A DNA stretch of 18,910 nucleotides from Zopfochytrium polystomum. Taxonomy: Eukaryota; Chytridiomycota; Chytridiomycetes; Chytridiales; Chytridiaceae. Where the stretch lies: contig JAIVFJ010000616.1 in assembly GCA_025765615.1 (NCBI GenBank), forward strand, positions 1 to 18,910, written 5' to 3'. Below are positions 1-10,311 of the stretch, piece after piece. The notes beneath the pieces were generated by a model that saw only the letters and a list, made by a program, of their open reading frames with translations, searched no databases and was not told where the DNA came from. Each line of letters opens with the position of its first letter. The stretch's first letter is position 1. The translations under genes and the position numbers were made by a program.

Positions 1-19
1 CTGACTGTTGACCTCCCAG

Positions 20-672
20 GACGTGTCGAAGCTGTGGGCGCTCGATTTTGCCGGTTTGGACGAGGCCCTTGCAACCCTTCCGCTGTCGGACAGATTTGCT
101 CTCGCTGAAAACGAGTTGGTTTATGCGGTAAGTTGCAAAACTGATCATTTGGGAACGCGAAGGCAGGGTTGTTTCTGAATGCAGATGCCAGGACGACGGA
201 TTCCTTCTCCGATCTGTCCCACTATCAACAAGATTATCCTCTTATAATCCAGCGTATAAGTCGAAGACGACCGTAAAGAGCGCGCCACTAATCTCTACGG
301 CACCTTCAGAACGAGCTTTGCCAGTTTACCCGTTTATACCGACCACACAAACTACGACACCGCGTTACGCCCAGCACCTGCTAGATCGACCAAGGACGCC
401 AAGGCCTTGGGCGAAAAGTTCTCGCTTGCGGATCAAGCTCAACCAAGTTCTTCACGAACAGCCGCACATCTGCGAAAAAACCGCAGAAGCCAGAACCAAA
501 TGAAGTCGACGACTTCTTGACAAGCGACCCTACGCCGAGGCAAAAACCCTCCGGCCCGAGTCGCGCAGGCTTTACTCGTCCAGCTGCAAGGAGCAGCTTG
601 CGACAGCCTGCTCCGCAGGCCGGGGAAGAGGACGATTTGAAGTTTTTGGATGATATCCTTGGCAGCGGCTGA
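20..672 (+). CDS. 3' end of an unidentified protein with an acidic tail (partial)
   Basis: The window opens in an intron whose acceptor is at 18-19. The first exon, 20-127, is open in one frame (it includes LWALDFAGLDEAL and LSDRFALAENELVYA) and ends at a clean GTAAGT donor. Downstream coding is seen in pieces: DSFSDLSHYQQDYP near 200-245, DAKALGEKFSLADQ near 395-440, then from about 430 an open frame to TGA at 670-672 with EVDDFLTSDP and ending DDLKFLDDILGSG. At least one frame change near 430-445 and one or two short introns (for example 255-309) are needed to join them. The tail is rich in Ser, Pro and Arg with acidic DDFL/LDDIL patches. I do not recognise the family. The 5' part lies outside the window, and the exact exon structure is uncertain. 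Confidence 0.55.
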
Positions 673-854
673 AACGTTGCCTTAATACAATATGCCCTGT
701 TGCAAAGAGTTGTTTTTCGAAGATGAGTAGAAAGCGCACCCTATTTTCCCTTCGTGACCGAATTTCTCAGTTCTGATCACTCGATCATTTTGTAATATGT
801 GAAGGCCCCAGTCACAGTTGCCAAAATGAGTAAATACAGCCGACCGCAACAACA
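673..854. other. Intergenic gap between convergent genes
   Basis: About 180 bases lie between the stop of the plus-strand gene and the inferred stop of the minus-strand kinase. This should hold both 3' UTRs. No gene or clear structured element is visible. Confidence 0.5.
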
Positions 855-3737
855 CTATTGCGGGTCATCACTCCTCCTTCGGAATAAGTTTTTGAAAAAC
901 TTCTTAAATGAGCGTCTCCTTGTCGGTGCTTTTCCGTCGACTGGCAACTCTGCTTGGAGTTAAGCATGGTAATTGCAAAAAAAAGTTACTCACCGTCTTC
1001 TTCGCCATACATATCTGAAAACCGCCCACGCGATTCGAGCTCCGCACGAAGCTCGTCTGCGTGAAGCTCCTCCATGTAAGGAATCATTGTTGTTTCGCAT
1101 GGAATGATCTGGTCACAGCTTCCTTCGAAGGTTGGGTCCCTTGGTGGCGAAGACTCGTGCGGAACGTTCCCGTCATTTGCCTCAACCCCTTCAGCCTCTT
1201 TTGCGTCCATGATCGGGTACGACAAGATTGGCGGATGTGGTCTTTGATTTTCGACAAATAAGGTTGTCGTCCAGGCGTGCATTTGAATCTGTGCCAGGCT
1301 TGCTCGTTGAATGGGGTCCTTTGTGAGAATCCCTGCAGAAAAGTTGCATCAATGCAAGAGTAGCTGACAGTCTTTAGTTACCCTTCATCAGATCCTTCAA
1401 ATCCTCGCTGAAATCTGCTGGCATATCGAATAACGCCGAAGCTATTCTTTCGTATAGCACAAGGAGATTTCCGTCGTCCGGGAGCTCAAACGGAAGGCGT
1501 CCGGTAAGCATATTGTATCTGTTTCATTGTTAACACCGCCGGCAGTGCATTCGCTTATCCTGACACCTACAAAGTGACGCCCGCCGCCCAAATGTCAACT
1601 GAAATCAGCTTAGTTTGGATAGTATGCCTCAGGTCTATGGTTTACAGATGGGTTTACGAACCTTTCGCACCGTCGAACTCCGTCGAACCGTCGGCCACCT
1701 CTGGAGAAAGAAATTGATGTGTACCGAGAAAACTTGACACTTAATTTCGCCCGGCTCGTATGGTGAGAATTGCTTCGGGCGAAAGTGTAAGGTGCTAATT
1801 AATGGGATACCTCTCCTCACCTCAGCAACACCGAAGTCCGTAATTTTCAACATCCCGTCGGCTGTGATGAGCATATTTCCAGGCTTTATGTCGCGGTCTG
1901 TCCACAAAAGTTGAAATCTTGTTAACAAACAAAATAAACAAGCACTCGACAATACGTGCGAATGATGCTTTGCGAATGGAGGTATTCGAGGCCTTCAACC
2001 AATTGAACAAAGAATCTTTTCAAAGCTTGTCAGTAACCGCAACGGACGGGCCTCCGCGTTTCTTACTTGTGCGCGGTGGCTGGCGGGAGCTTCTTCCCCT
2101 CTGACTGTTCAAGTAGCGTCTGCAGTGAGCAAGGACAGTACTCAAAGACCAAGTACCACTTGAGAATCACGACTTTCTTTTGAACCTCAGTTCCGTCGTC
2201 GTAGGTCCACAGAATCGCATCCTCTTCTATATTGGAGAACCAGTTGAAAATGCCAACGCTGCCTTCGTCGTCCTCTACTTTGCAGTAGATATCGATGAGC
2301 GTCACGACGTTCTTGTGTTTGAGGCGCCGAAGCATGGTTATCTCTCTTCATTTTTTTCAGTTCTTTATGGATTTTCGGCAGGCTTACCTCAACGCATTTT
2401 CTATTCCATTCGGAACTTTCCTTAGCCTTTTTTTGTTTAATCTTCACAGCAACCCGTTGGAGTGTTTCAGTGCATAAGCCTTCCTTTACTTTCCCGAAAG
2501 CTCCTCTGCCGATCTTGTCGCCCAGCAGAAACGGCCCAATGATTTTGACTGTGATGCCCTGACTGGATATACGATCTCATTTGAGCCAATCTTGTGGATG
2601 AAGTTGGAGCTTGCATGCCTGAGCTAGCATGAGATAATCTAGTAGTCCTGATTCTCTCTCGAGTTGGGTTCAGGTAGGCTGCCAATTTTGGATATTCGCT
2701 CCTCGCCGACCTCAGACTCCCGTTCCCCCGGTAATTCACCAGGTCTTTGTTCATAGATCAACTCTTTCTGTCGCAAGCTGGGCACAGTTTCCTGCTTTTC
2801 ACCTTTGGTGTCACCGAGATCCCACTACCGCTTCCCACTCCGCGTAGTCCCTCTTCTTTCACCTCCTCGTTGGATCTGTGTTTAGCCCTGGAAGGCTCGC
2901 GTATGCAACCCATGCTGCGGCTCTGAATCATTCCAGATCGGAGACCCTTTGTCCTTTGACGCTCCACGAGCTCTTACTCTTATGCATACCCCCTACCACA
3001 AGCGACTTTCCACCAGCGTCTTCCGGATCGATGATCGACACGCGCTTGGAGCCTCTGCTTCTCACACTCGGTCCTCGCGACGCGATCGTTTCGCGACGAC
3101 TGTCCTTTCCGGACTCGCCACGCTCGGGTCGGCCGCCGATCGTCCGACGACGCGGAACCACCTCCACCGGCTGCCGATCCTGGGATTCGTTGAGCTGCGG
3201 GTTCGACCCACTGACGATGGACTTGCGGGGGTACACGTGGATAACAGGTGCTGCCCCAGGTGTGTTTGACGTGACGAGTTGGGCGATCGAGACGCGGTGG
3301 CCGGATCCGGTGGGGATGGAAGTGCGCCTTGATCCATTGATTGAAGTGACACGCTGCGAATCGCGGAGGGCGCCGCTGTTACGCGATGAGCTTGATTGAT
3401 CTGTGGCAGAAGATGTTGTTGGGGGCGTCTCCGTAGTGGGCACGAGGGTCGCTCGACTCAGCACAGCGATCGACGATGAATTGCCCCCATCGACCGCCTC
3501 CACTTTTTGATCCAACGTTTCTTCCTGCGGAGCCGACGACTCTGCCTTCATGGCTGATTTGATTATGCTGCCATCGTCATCACCGGTGGATAGGGTTTTT
3601 CGAAGACCCTCAAACGTCGACGCGGAAAACAAACCGTCGACATTGCTGATCGCCGCGTTGGACGGACCGCTGCCAACGGGAACGGGCTTCGCTATCCCTT
3701 TTGCGAAAAAAGAATACCGAGAGGCGTTACAAAACAA
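855..3737 (-). CDS. LKB1: LKB1/STK11-like serine/threonine kinase, multi-exon
   Basis: This is a candidate upstream kinase of AMPK-family kinases. Reading the minus strand: [13 protein letters not shown] (LKB1 has FIHRIDSTEVIYQP), glycine loop [12 protein letters not shown] lysine, [66 protein letters not shown], and a C-terminal [14 protein letters not shown] matching the LKB1 flank MTVVPYLEDLHGADE. My exons: upstream to 2388, 2341-2067, 2015-1960, 1897-1811, 1739-1662, 1598-1571, 1518-1382, 1332-994, 949-855. Introns are 44-71 nt. A Ser/Arg-rich N-terminus (3737-2928) appears to continue into the kinase, but only if one-base gaps at 2930-2933, 2821-2823 and 2543-2546 plus a poorly resolved patch near 2620-2660 are bridged. 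The N-terminus could therefore be a separate gene. Kinase identity is secure. The start and N-terminal joining are not. Confidence 0.85.
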
Positions 3738-4227
3738 GCGCGTTTTTCAGTGAGGTTGACCTGAAGCGATTGAGATGTTGGGAAGGTGATCCCGCATGAT
3801 TAATTAATTTTGGGCCAATTTTGTCCTGTCACAGTATATCAAATCCATTTTTCAACGACCTTCACGAAATTGGGAAAATGGTGCTTGTTTCCGGATGAGA
3901 GAGGCGTTCTGTCGTATGAAAAGGTGAGAACAGCGAGTCCTTATGATACGAGTGGCAGTCTACCGTTTATCACCAGCTTCGATGTTGACCTTAAGTTCTT
4001 TTCCCGGTTAAAGATCGCACTCGTAACGATCTTTTTGCAATCCCTGCTCGATTAACGAGGTGTGAAATGCCAGATTATTTGAATGTGAGGATTGCACGGG
4101 CAATGTCGAAGCAACCGGTGCCCTTGTCACGGAAAACTCTGAATCGCTTGAGGTCTTAAAATCTGAACCACAGATCAACCCCCAGTCCATCCACCCAACC
4201 TCGCCGTCCTCTCAACATCTCCCAAAA
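3738..4227. promoter_or_regulatory. Divergent intergenic region between the LKB1-like gene and LIS1
   Basis: About 490 bases separate the divergent starts. It presumably carries both promoters. A CCAAT pentamer is at 3815-3819 and an AT-rich TTAATTAATT patch lies just before it. I see no convincing TATA box and no supported coding sequence. Confidence 0.4.
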
Positions 4228-5906
4228 ATGACCTCAACCTCCTCCGTTCTAACGGCGAAGCAGGAAGAGGAACTGTAAGTCCACCTGGTTTTTGATTCTG
4301 CGAACGATCCGTTCGTCGCGACTTTGATACTGAACAGATCTGCCTCGCCACCCATCGTCTCCTTAAAGTCGGCTGAGCATTCTCGACTATCTCCGATCGG
4401 CTGGCTTTACAAAGTCTTTTGAGGCTCTTTCGGTCGAGTCTGGTCTCGGAGAGGCACTAGACGAGGCTGCCGGCAAGAAGACTGCCGGACTCCTTGAGAA
4501 AAAATGGACATCCGTCATCAGGCTGCAGAAGAAGGTATCACAATTGTGATCTCGCGATCGCGCAAGTTCGCCAAGCTTCCTAACTCACTGTTATTCCCTT
4601 TATAATCGAAGGTCATGGACCTGAGCAAAAGGTTGCATCCCTTCAGGACGAGCTTGCCACTGCCGTGCCATCCTCACGCAAGCCTGCAGCAAATGCGGAC
4701 TGGATTCCGAAAGGCCCAGCGAGATCGACGCTGGCAGGCCATCGCAGCCCCATCACATCCGTCACTTTCCACCCCACGTTCTCAATTCTTGCATCCGCTT
4801 CTGAGGACGCCACCATCAAGATGTGGGACTACGAAGCCGGTGAATTCGAACGCACGCTCAAAGGCCACACAAAAGCTGTTCAGTTTGTTGCTTTCGACCG
4901 CGCCGAGAAGGGTGCCCATCTTGTTGGTATGTGAACCGCCCGGCTGTATCTTGCATTATAAATTTTGGTTCTCGATGCGATTCTCTAATTGTCGATTACG
5001 ACCAGCCTCTTGCTCGGCAGATCTTAGCATCAAATTATGGGACGGCCAGGCCGACTATGCTTGCATAAAAACGCTCCTGGGGCACGACCATTCCGTCTCG
5101 TCCGTTCACTTCGTTCACCCTGGCGACTTCATCGTTTCCGCCTCCCGCGATAAAACCATTAAGATTTGGGAGATTGCCACTGGCTTCTGCACTAAAACAC
5201 TCTTTGGACACGACGACTGGGTCCGAATGGCGGTACCGAGTGACGACGGGAAGCTGATTGCCAGCTGCGCCAACGACCAAACTGTCCGGATCTGGGACTT
5301 TGCGACTGGTGACTGCAAGCATGTTTTGAAGGGTCACGAACACGTCGTGGAGTGCGTGGCTTTCGCCCCAATGGCAAGTGTTCCTAGCCTGCGCGACCTT
5401 GCAGGAATTGATGTTAGTCATCTGTTTCTGCCATACTCGCTGCTTCAGTCTTTTCGTTATTGGTTGACTCCCTTGCCGTTTCTCACCCGATCAGACCAAG
5501 ACCAAAGACCAGGCTGGGGTGGGCCAGTACGTGGCGTCCGGTTCACGTGACAAGCTCATCAAAATCTGGGACACGTTGTCCGGCGAATGCGTTTTCACTT
5601 TGGCCGGCCACGACAACTGGGTCCGCGGGCTCGCGTTCCACCCGAACGGCAAGTTCCTGTTCAGCGTGTCCGACGACAAGTCAATCAAGGTCTGGGACCT
5701 GAAGGCTGGCCGATGCGTTCGAACACTCGACAATGCGCACGAGCATTTTGTTACGGCCATCGACGTTCACCGCGGCGGCCAGGCTCTGATCGCTACCGGC
5801 TCCGTCGACCAGTCCGTCAGGCTGTGGAACGGGTGGGGGCCATTTCTCGATTGTCTCTTTGAGGTGATTAACTAACGAGCTTCAAACGTTATCTCTCAGT
5901 ATCTGA
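4228..5906 (+). CDS. LIS1: LIS1/PAC1/NudF, WD40 dynein regulator
   Basis: LIS1 binds cytoplasmic dynein with NudE partners and supports nuclear and organelle transport on microtubules. The N-terminal LisH is seen ([12 protein letters not shown]), then a coiled-coil lead-in [20 protein letters not shown], then seven WD40 blades: [96 protein letters not shown] and [12 protein letters not shown]. Exons: 4228-4274, 4369-4534, 4612-4926, 5006-5412, 5495-5832 and probably 5900-5906. The start is the ATG opening [16 protein letters not shown], at the family's usual distance from LisH. One base seems missing near 4623-4625 (VMDL to [11 protein letters not shown]). If the last intron (5833-5899, TAACTAAC branch site) is retained, the protein instead ends at 5875. 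Confidence 0.95.
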
Positions 5907-6562
5907 GGACACGCTCGGCACGCTAGCAGTGAATTGAAAGGAGAATACCCTTTCATGGCTCATTTGTGACATTACTAAGTTCTATTACCTCTGGTGATTC
6001 TTTTGCTGCTTTTTCTTCACCTTGACTTTCTTCCCAAGCGTTTTTCCCCGTATTCGCGTGTTTTAGATTGTTTTCTGGCTGGGTTGGCTTTGGTTCCAAA
6101 AGTACTTGGTATGGCGAACGACAATCCTTCAGCCTAAATTGTCATTTTTGTATAAGAGGTCCTGCCCATTAGAACGACGGTTGTTGGCGAGACGTCGGGC
6201 TCGACCACATGGAGCGATCGCCAAATCCTGGTGCAAAGATCATCCTCTTTGCCGTCGACTGATCCTGCTGGGACCATGTCGTCGAGGCAAAAGTTGACGA
6301 TCACGTCACCAGCATTAAGCTCTACGAAACTGCTCGAAGAAGGAGGGATCGAAGCTGAAAGATACTTGAAATTGGGGAGTGATAATATTGTCCGGCAGCT
6401 TACAGAAACTGATGATGTCTGGCCCCAGATCCTTCACCGTTTTTCTTCCTATTTCATGTGCATCGCATAGAACATTATAGGCGAAGAATGTGAGCCCCAC
6501 AAATCGAGATGAGTTCTTGATGCAACAGCCAAACCCAAACAGACACCAAACGGCGCCTCTCA
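5907..6562. other. Intergenic gap between convergent LIS1 and COQ8
   Basis: About 650 bases hold the two 3' UTRs. The first half is pyrimidine-rich on the plus strand (about 5990-6070). Open frames here have no family resemblance and no usable splice context, so I support no gene. Confidence 0.4.
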
Positions 6563-8861
6563 TCACTTGCCCTCCTGATACCTCTCCCACGCCCCCCAAA
6601 ACAGGTCGCTGCACCGCACCCGCGCGCCCAGCTTCGTGCACAGCAAAAAGAACCCGGACAGCTTCCGGTGTAGCGAGTACGAGTCGACGGGCGGGGCCTT
6701 GAGCCGCTCGCGCAGCATGACGGGGATGTCGGCGCGCACCTTGTCCGTGATGCTCTGCGACGCAAAGTCGAAGCGCTGGCCGGCGAGGGTCTGTGCGAAC
6801 GGCGTCGCGAGGGCGGTGAGGGAGTTGACGTGCGCGTTGGTCATGGTCTGGGGTTGAAGAGTTTGGAGGGATGGGGACCACTCAGAAGAGCGAAAATGAT
6901 GAGAAGGCACGGAGGCGTGTTACCTCGCTCTCGTATCCGGTGAGGAATCCGAGCTCTTGAGACCAGCGGACGCAAGCTTCACGGTCCTTTGTTGCGCCGG
7001 CGCGTAGCACCTCAAAGTAAGTATCGGTGAATGTTTTCGGGAATTCTCGGGCAGCACCAAAGTCGAGAAGGTGAATCTGCGTGCCAATTTCGGAGAACAG
7101 GGTGAGTAGACGAGGGGTCAGAAGTGAAACACGTCGGGACTTACTGTGTCAGTCTTCTCGTCGTACAAGAAATTGGACCAATTAGGGTCTGTTTGCATGA
7201 AGCGGAACTCGAAAAGCTCCTTCAAGCACAGTTCAAGCAGCTTGTCGCCGATCTGCACGAAATGTTACTTTGCCGTTCAGGAAAAACACACGCAGCGATT
7301 ATCCTCACCTTGTCTCGTTTCTCCTGCGACAGGTGCGTGACAGTCCCAATCGGCACCCCTTCGACAAAGTCGGACGAGATGACGGCGCCGGTGCTCAGCT
7401 CGCGTACAACCCTCGGAACATTGAGGCGTGGAAAGCCCTCGCGAAACTCCCGCGGCGACGCCTCCAGGTACCCAATGAACCTCTCGACGGCGTCCGCTTC
7501 GCGGTAGTAGTCACACTCCCACGCGAGCTCCTTCTTCGCAACCTTGATCGCGTCGTCGATGTACATCCCCTTCGGCAGCAGCGACCCCATCGTCGCCAGC
7601 GTCCGCAGGTACGAGAGGTCCGACTCGATCGACGCGGCGACGCCCGGGTACTGCACTTTGACGGCGACCTGTCGCCGTCGTGCAGCTGCGCGCCGGTGGA
7701 CCTGTCCGATGGACGCGGGCAGCCATCGGGACCATGTCGAACGAGGCGAAGCGGGTGGACCAGTCCGAGCCGAGCTCCTTGGTCATGACGCGCTGGAGCT
7801 GGGAGTCGGGCATGTAGTTGGCAGAGTTTGGACGCGGAGGAGGATTTTCTCGAATTCGGGTGGGATCATGTTTTTGTCTTGGGAATTTGTGGTGAATTGC
7901 GGTGGAAAGAGCGAAGGAGAAAGATGAGTACCTTGAATGCTGAGCATCTGACCGAGCTTCAGGCACCGCCGCGCATCGTTACCAGTCTGTCAACAATCTT
8001 CTCCATGTTCTTTGCGGTCATCACCAGACTGTCGTTTGCTTGAGCTAGTTCAGCTTACGCTTGAAGAGTTTTTTGGCCCTTCAACTCACCATGGTTTGGA
8101 TCAGCGAACCCTGTTGCTCGCTTAACTGCGTCCGTGACAACATTCATTCCAACACCAAGAGCAAGTCCTGTTGCGGAAAAATTTCGATTAACGGCGCAAG
8201 TTCACAACGTATCGCCAAACAAACCTCCATATTGGAAAAAGCGACCGATACGAGACGACGGAACTGGGGCGGCCCTTCATCGATGGTCTTGGTGGTGGGG
8301 CGGAGGCGCAGACGAGGATGGGGCCGCTTCATCAGCTCTGGTGGAATCAGAATTTGGAGGTGTTGGCTTGTCGCTTGTCGCTGACGCTGGCGATTGTGAT
8401 GTTGGCGGAGGGGACGAGTTGAACTGAGCTTGAGTTTGGAATTGAGGGGTTGGTTGTGTGGCTGTCGGGCGGACGTCCTCGAATGCTTGAGAAGTGTTAG
8501 TTGAATCCAGGAGAGCATCTTGGTTGAATGAGGTCGAAGAGTATTGGGCATTCAAAGCGTCGTGTTCGTCAACGCTGGCGTCGGCATAGTCCGCGGTGGC
8601 ACTGGTCGCGGCAGCATCCTCAAGTCGCGGGGAGTCCGTCGACGGGCTGAAGAGCGGGAAGCGGGGCACCAGGGAGCTTGTGCGAAGCCTGACTGAAACG
8701 GCGTCCGCAGAGTGGGCGGCGCCGATCTGGGCGACACGGCGAAGAGCGGTCGCGCACGTTACGGCGTCGGAGAAGGCGGCGGAGGAGGGGTCCGGCGTGG
8801 ACGGCGAGGCGGCGGTGGAAAGCGATCGCGCCAGGACGCGGAGGCGCACACGGGCAGACAT
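6563..8861 (-). CDS. COQ8: COQ8/ADCK (UbiB family) atypical kinase-ATPase for coenzyme Q synthesis
   Basis: COQ8 acts on the matrix face of the mitochondrial inner membrane and supports the coenzyme Q synthesis complex. The chosen start (8861) gives [18 protein letters not shown], an Arg/Ser-rich presequence. An earlier in-frame ATG at 9014 would run into the upstream gene. A long Ser/Pro/Gln/Thr-rich linker follows, then [17 protein letters not shown], the KxGQ motif ([10 protein letters not shown]), the Ala-rich loop and [68 protein letters not shown] and [17 protein letters not shown]. Exons after the linker: to 8225, 8167-8090, 8028-7932, 7877-7309, 7252-7145, 7076-6924, 6847-6563. Frame breaks: 7962-7963 (in the KxGQ segment), 7827-7829, 7717-7719 and a compensating pair near 7674-7693. 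An in-frame TGA at 8277-8279 also separates linker from kinase. Confidence 0.92.
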
Positions 8862-9054
8862 GTCAAAGGTGGAAGGAGAATGAAATTGTCGGAACCGCCT
8901 GAAATTGCGATTGCGGATCGATCGCGACCGAGCAAATCGTGTTTGAAGAATGGGTGTGGAGAACGACGGGACAGACAGTATGCTACTTTGGACGCCTCCG
9001 CTGCAGTGCGGCAAAGGCCGAGTGAGGATCCTTTAGCGGCAGCCCACTATCCAC
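8862..9054. promoter_or_regulatory. Presumed COQ8 promoter, overlapping the remnant 3' end of the WW-repeat gene
   Basis: About 190 bases lie between the COQ8 start and the current stop of the upstream gene on the same strand. The frame of that upstream gene stays open past its TAG down to another TAG at 8983-8985, so part of this spacer looks like former coding sequence. No TATA box is evident. Confidence 0.4.
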
Positions 9055-10142
9055 CTACCACATTAGAACATCCATACGGCCCGCGCCGGCAGCCATCGCC
9101 ATTGCTCGGCCGCTGTACTTTAGAGTGAGGCCACTGCGCTTCCACCACTCCAAAACGTGGAGATGGCCGTTGGCGCTCGCTTGATCCATGGCAGCCTTCG
9201 TATAGTTTAGAGAAAGTTGGCTGTCTTTCCACCATTCGAGGCTCGCGGCAGATCCCCACGCGCTCGCCCGATCCACGGCACCGCAAGTATATCGTAATTC
9301 GAATCCGCTTTCCAGCCACCATTGAAGAGCATTCGTATGTCCATGCAAGCTTGCACTGTCAACTGCTCTCGTGGTATACCTTGCTGGTTTGATCCCGCTT
9401 TCTTTCCACCATCGGAGCAAAGCCAAATCGCCTCGTGAGCTCGCCGAATCCAGTAGCTGTTCAGTGTATCGGAGCTCGGCTTTGCTGTCTCTCCACCAAT
9501 CCAGAACCCTGTAATCACCCCGCTCGGCCGGAAACTCCATCGCCGCGTTCGTGTACCGCATCTTGAGGCCGCTCTCGCGCCACCACTGAAGAACGGGAAC
9601 TCGCCCGCGGAGACTCACCTCGTCTATCCCTTCGTGCGTGTACCGCAGCTTGAGCCCGCTCTCTTTCCACCAGTCGAGAACCGCCACGTGTCCGTTATGG
9701 CTCGCCATGTCGATCGCGGAGGCAGAGTACTTAGCTCCAACAAGTTCTGACTTTTCCACCATTGTAAGACTGCGACGTGTCCGAACTCGCTGGCGAGGTC
9801 CATAGCTTTCTTGGTATGCTCCAGCCGCAGCCCGCTGTCCAACCACCACTGCAGGATGTCAACGCGGCCGTGCTGGCTCGCCGTGCTGATCGCGTGACCA
9901 ATGGGGTAATAACCTGTGCCGCTGGAGACCCATCGCGCGTTTCGACCGATCACTCTTAGAAGTTCCATGTCGCAGCGGATGCTGGCAGATGTCAGAAAGG
10001 AGAGGTCGGAACGAGCGAGAAGGCTGTGCACTTGACAGCCTCGCAGCTGGAACAGGGTGGCCAGCTTGAACCGGTCGGCCAGATCGTCCATGTATGTGCA
10101 GATCGAGGTGGCGACGATGGTTGGGACTGATAACGAGGACAT
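9055..10142 (-). CDS. F-box-like N-terminus plus WW ankyrin-like repeats (paralog 1, frameshifted)
   Basis: The start MSSLSVPTIVATSICTYMDD (10142) is placed by similarity to the two neighbouring paralogs: a short Pro-hydrophobic helix region followed by DRFKLATLFQL resembles an F-box. About ten repeats follow, such as AMDLASEFGHVAVLQWW and AIDMASHNGHVAVLDWW, each about 29 residues with the pattern A-x-D-x-A-S-x-x-G-H-x-x-V-L-x-W-W-x-x-S-G-L-x-L-x-Y-T. The pattern matches the ankyrin helix-turn-helix (GH, V-L) in shortened form. One base seems missing in the A/T run at 9752-9755, where frame changes inside QWWK-SELVGAKYS. The frame ends at TAG 9055-9057, exactly where the second Trp of the last WW is expected. 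F-box proteins usually recruit substrates to SCF ligases; that role is inferred only. Confidence 0.75.
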
Positions 10143-10311
10143 GATATCTGATGCCTGCAGCTTATCGTATTGGGCGGCCCTTGCTATGGAATCTGCTGTG
10201 ACCATCCAACCGCCTTTGAAGTTGTATTTGCTTGAAGGGGTGTCGGGATGAGGTCAAGCACCTGCAGTGCCACATTTGGCTGTCAAGGTGGTCTTTGTGA
10301 AACAAGCCACC
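10143..10311. promoter_or_regulatory. Short divergent promoter region between two WW-repeat paralogs
   Basis: Only about 170 bases separate the starts of paralog 1 (minus) and paralog 2 (plus), so both promoters must lie here or overlap the genes. A Kozak-like GCCACC precedes the ATG at 10312. No TATA box is obvious. Confidence 0.45.

Noticed and set aside
6315..6562. A minus-strand frame continuing past the COQ8 stop
   Set aside because: COQ8 homology ends normally at the TGA 6563-6565, so this is most likely 3' UTR.
2600..9057. Reassignment of TAG to a sense codon
   Set aside because: In-frame TAGs occur in the LKB1-like linker and in the last WW unit of paralog 1, but they are few, imply no single amino acid, and coincide with frame problems. 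Mutation or base error is simpler.
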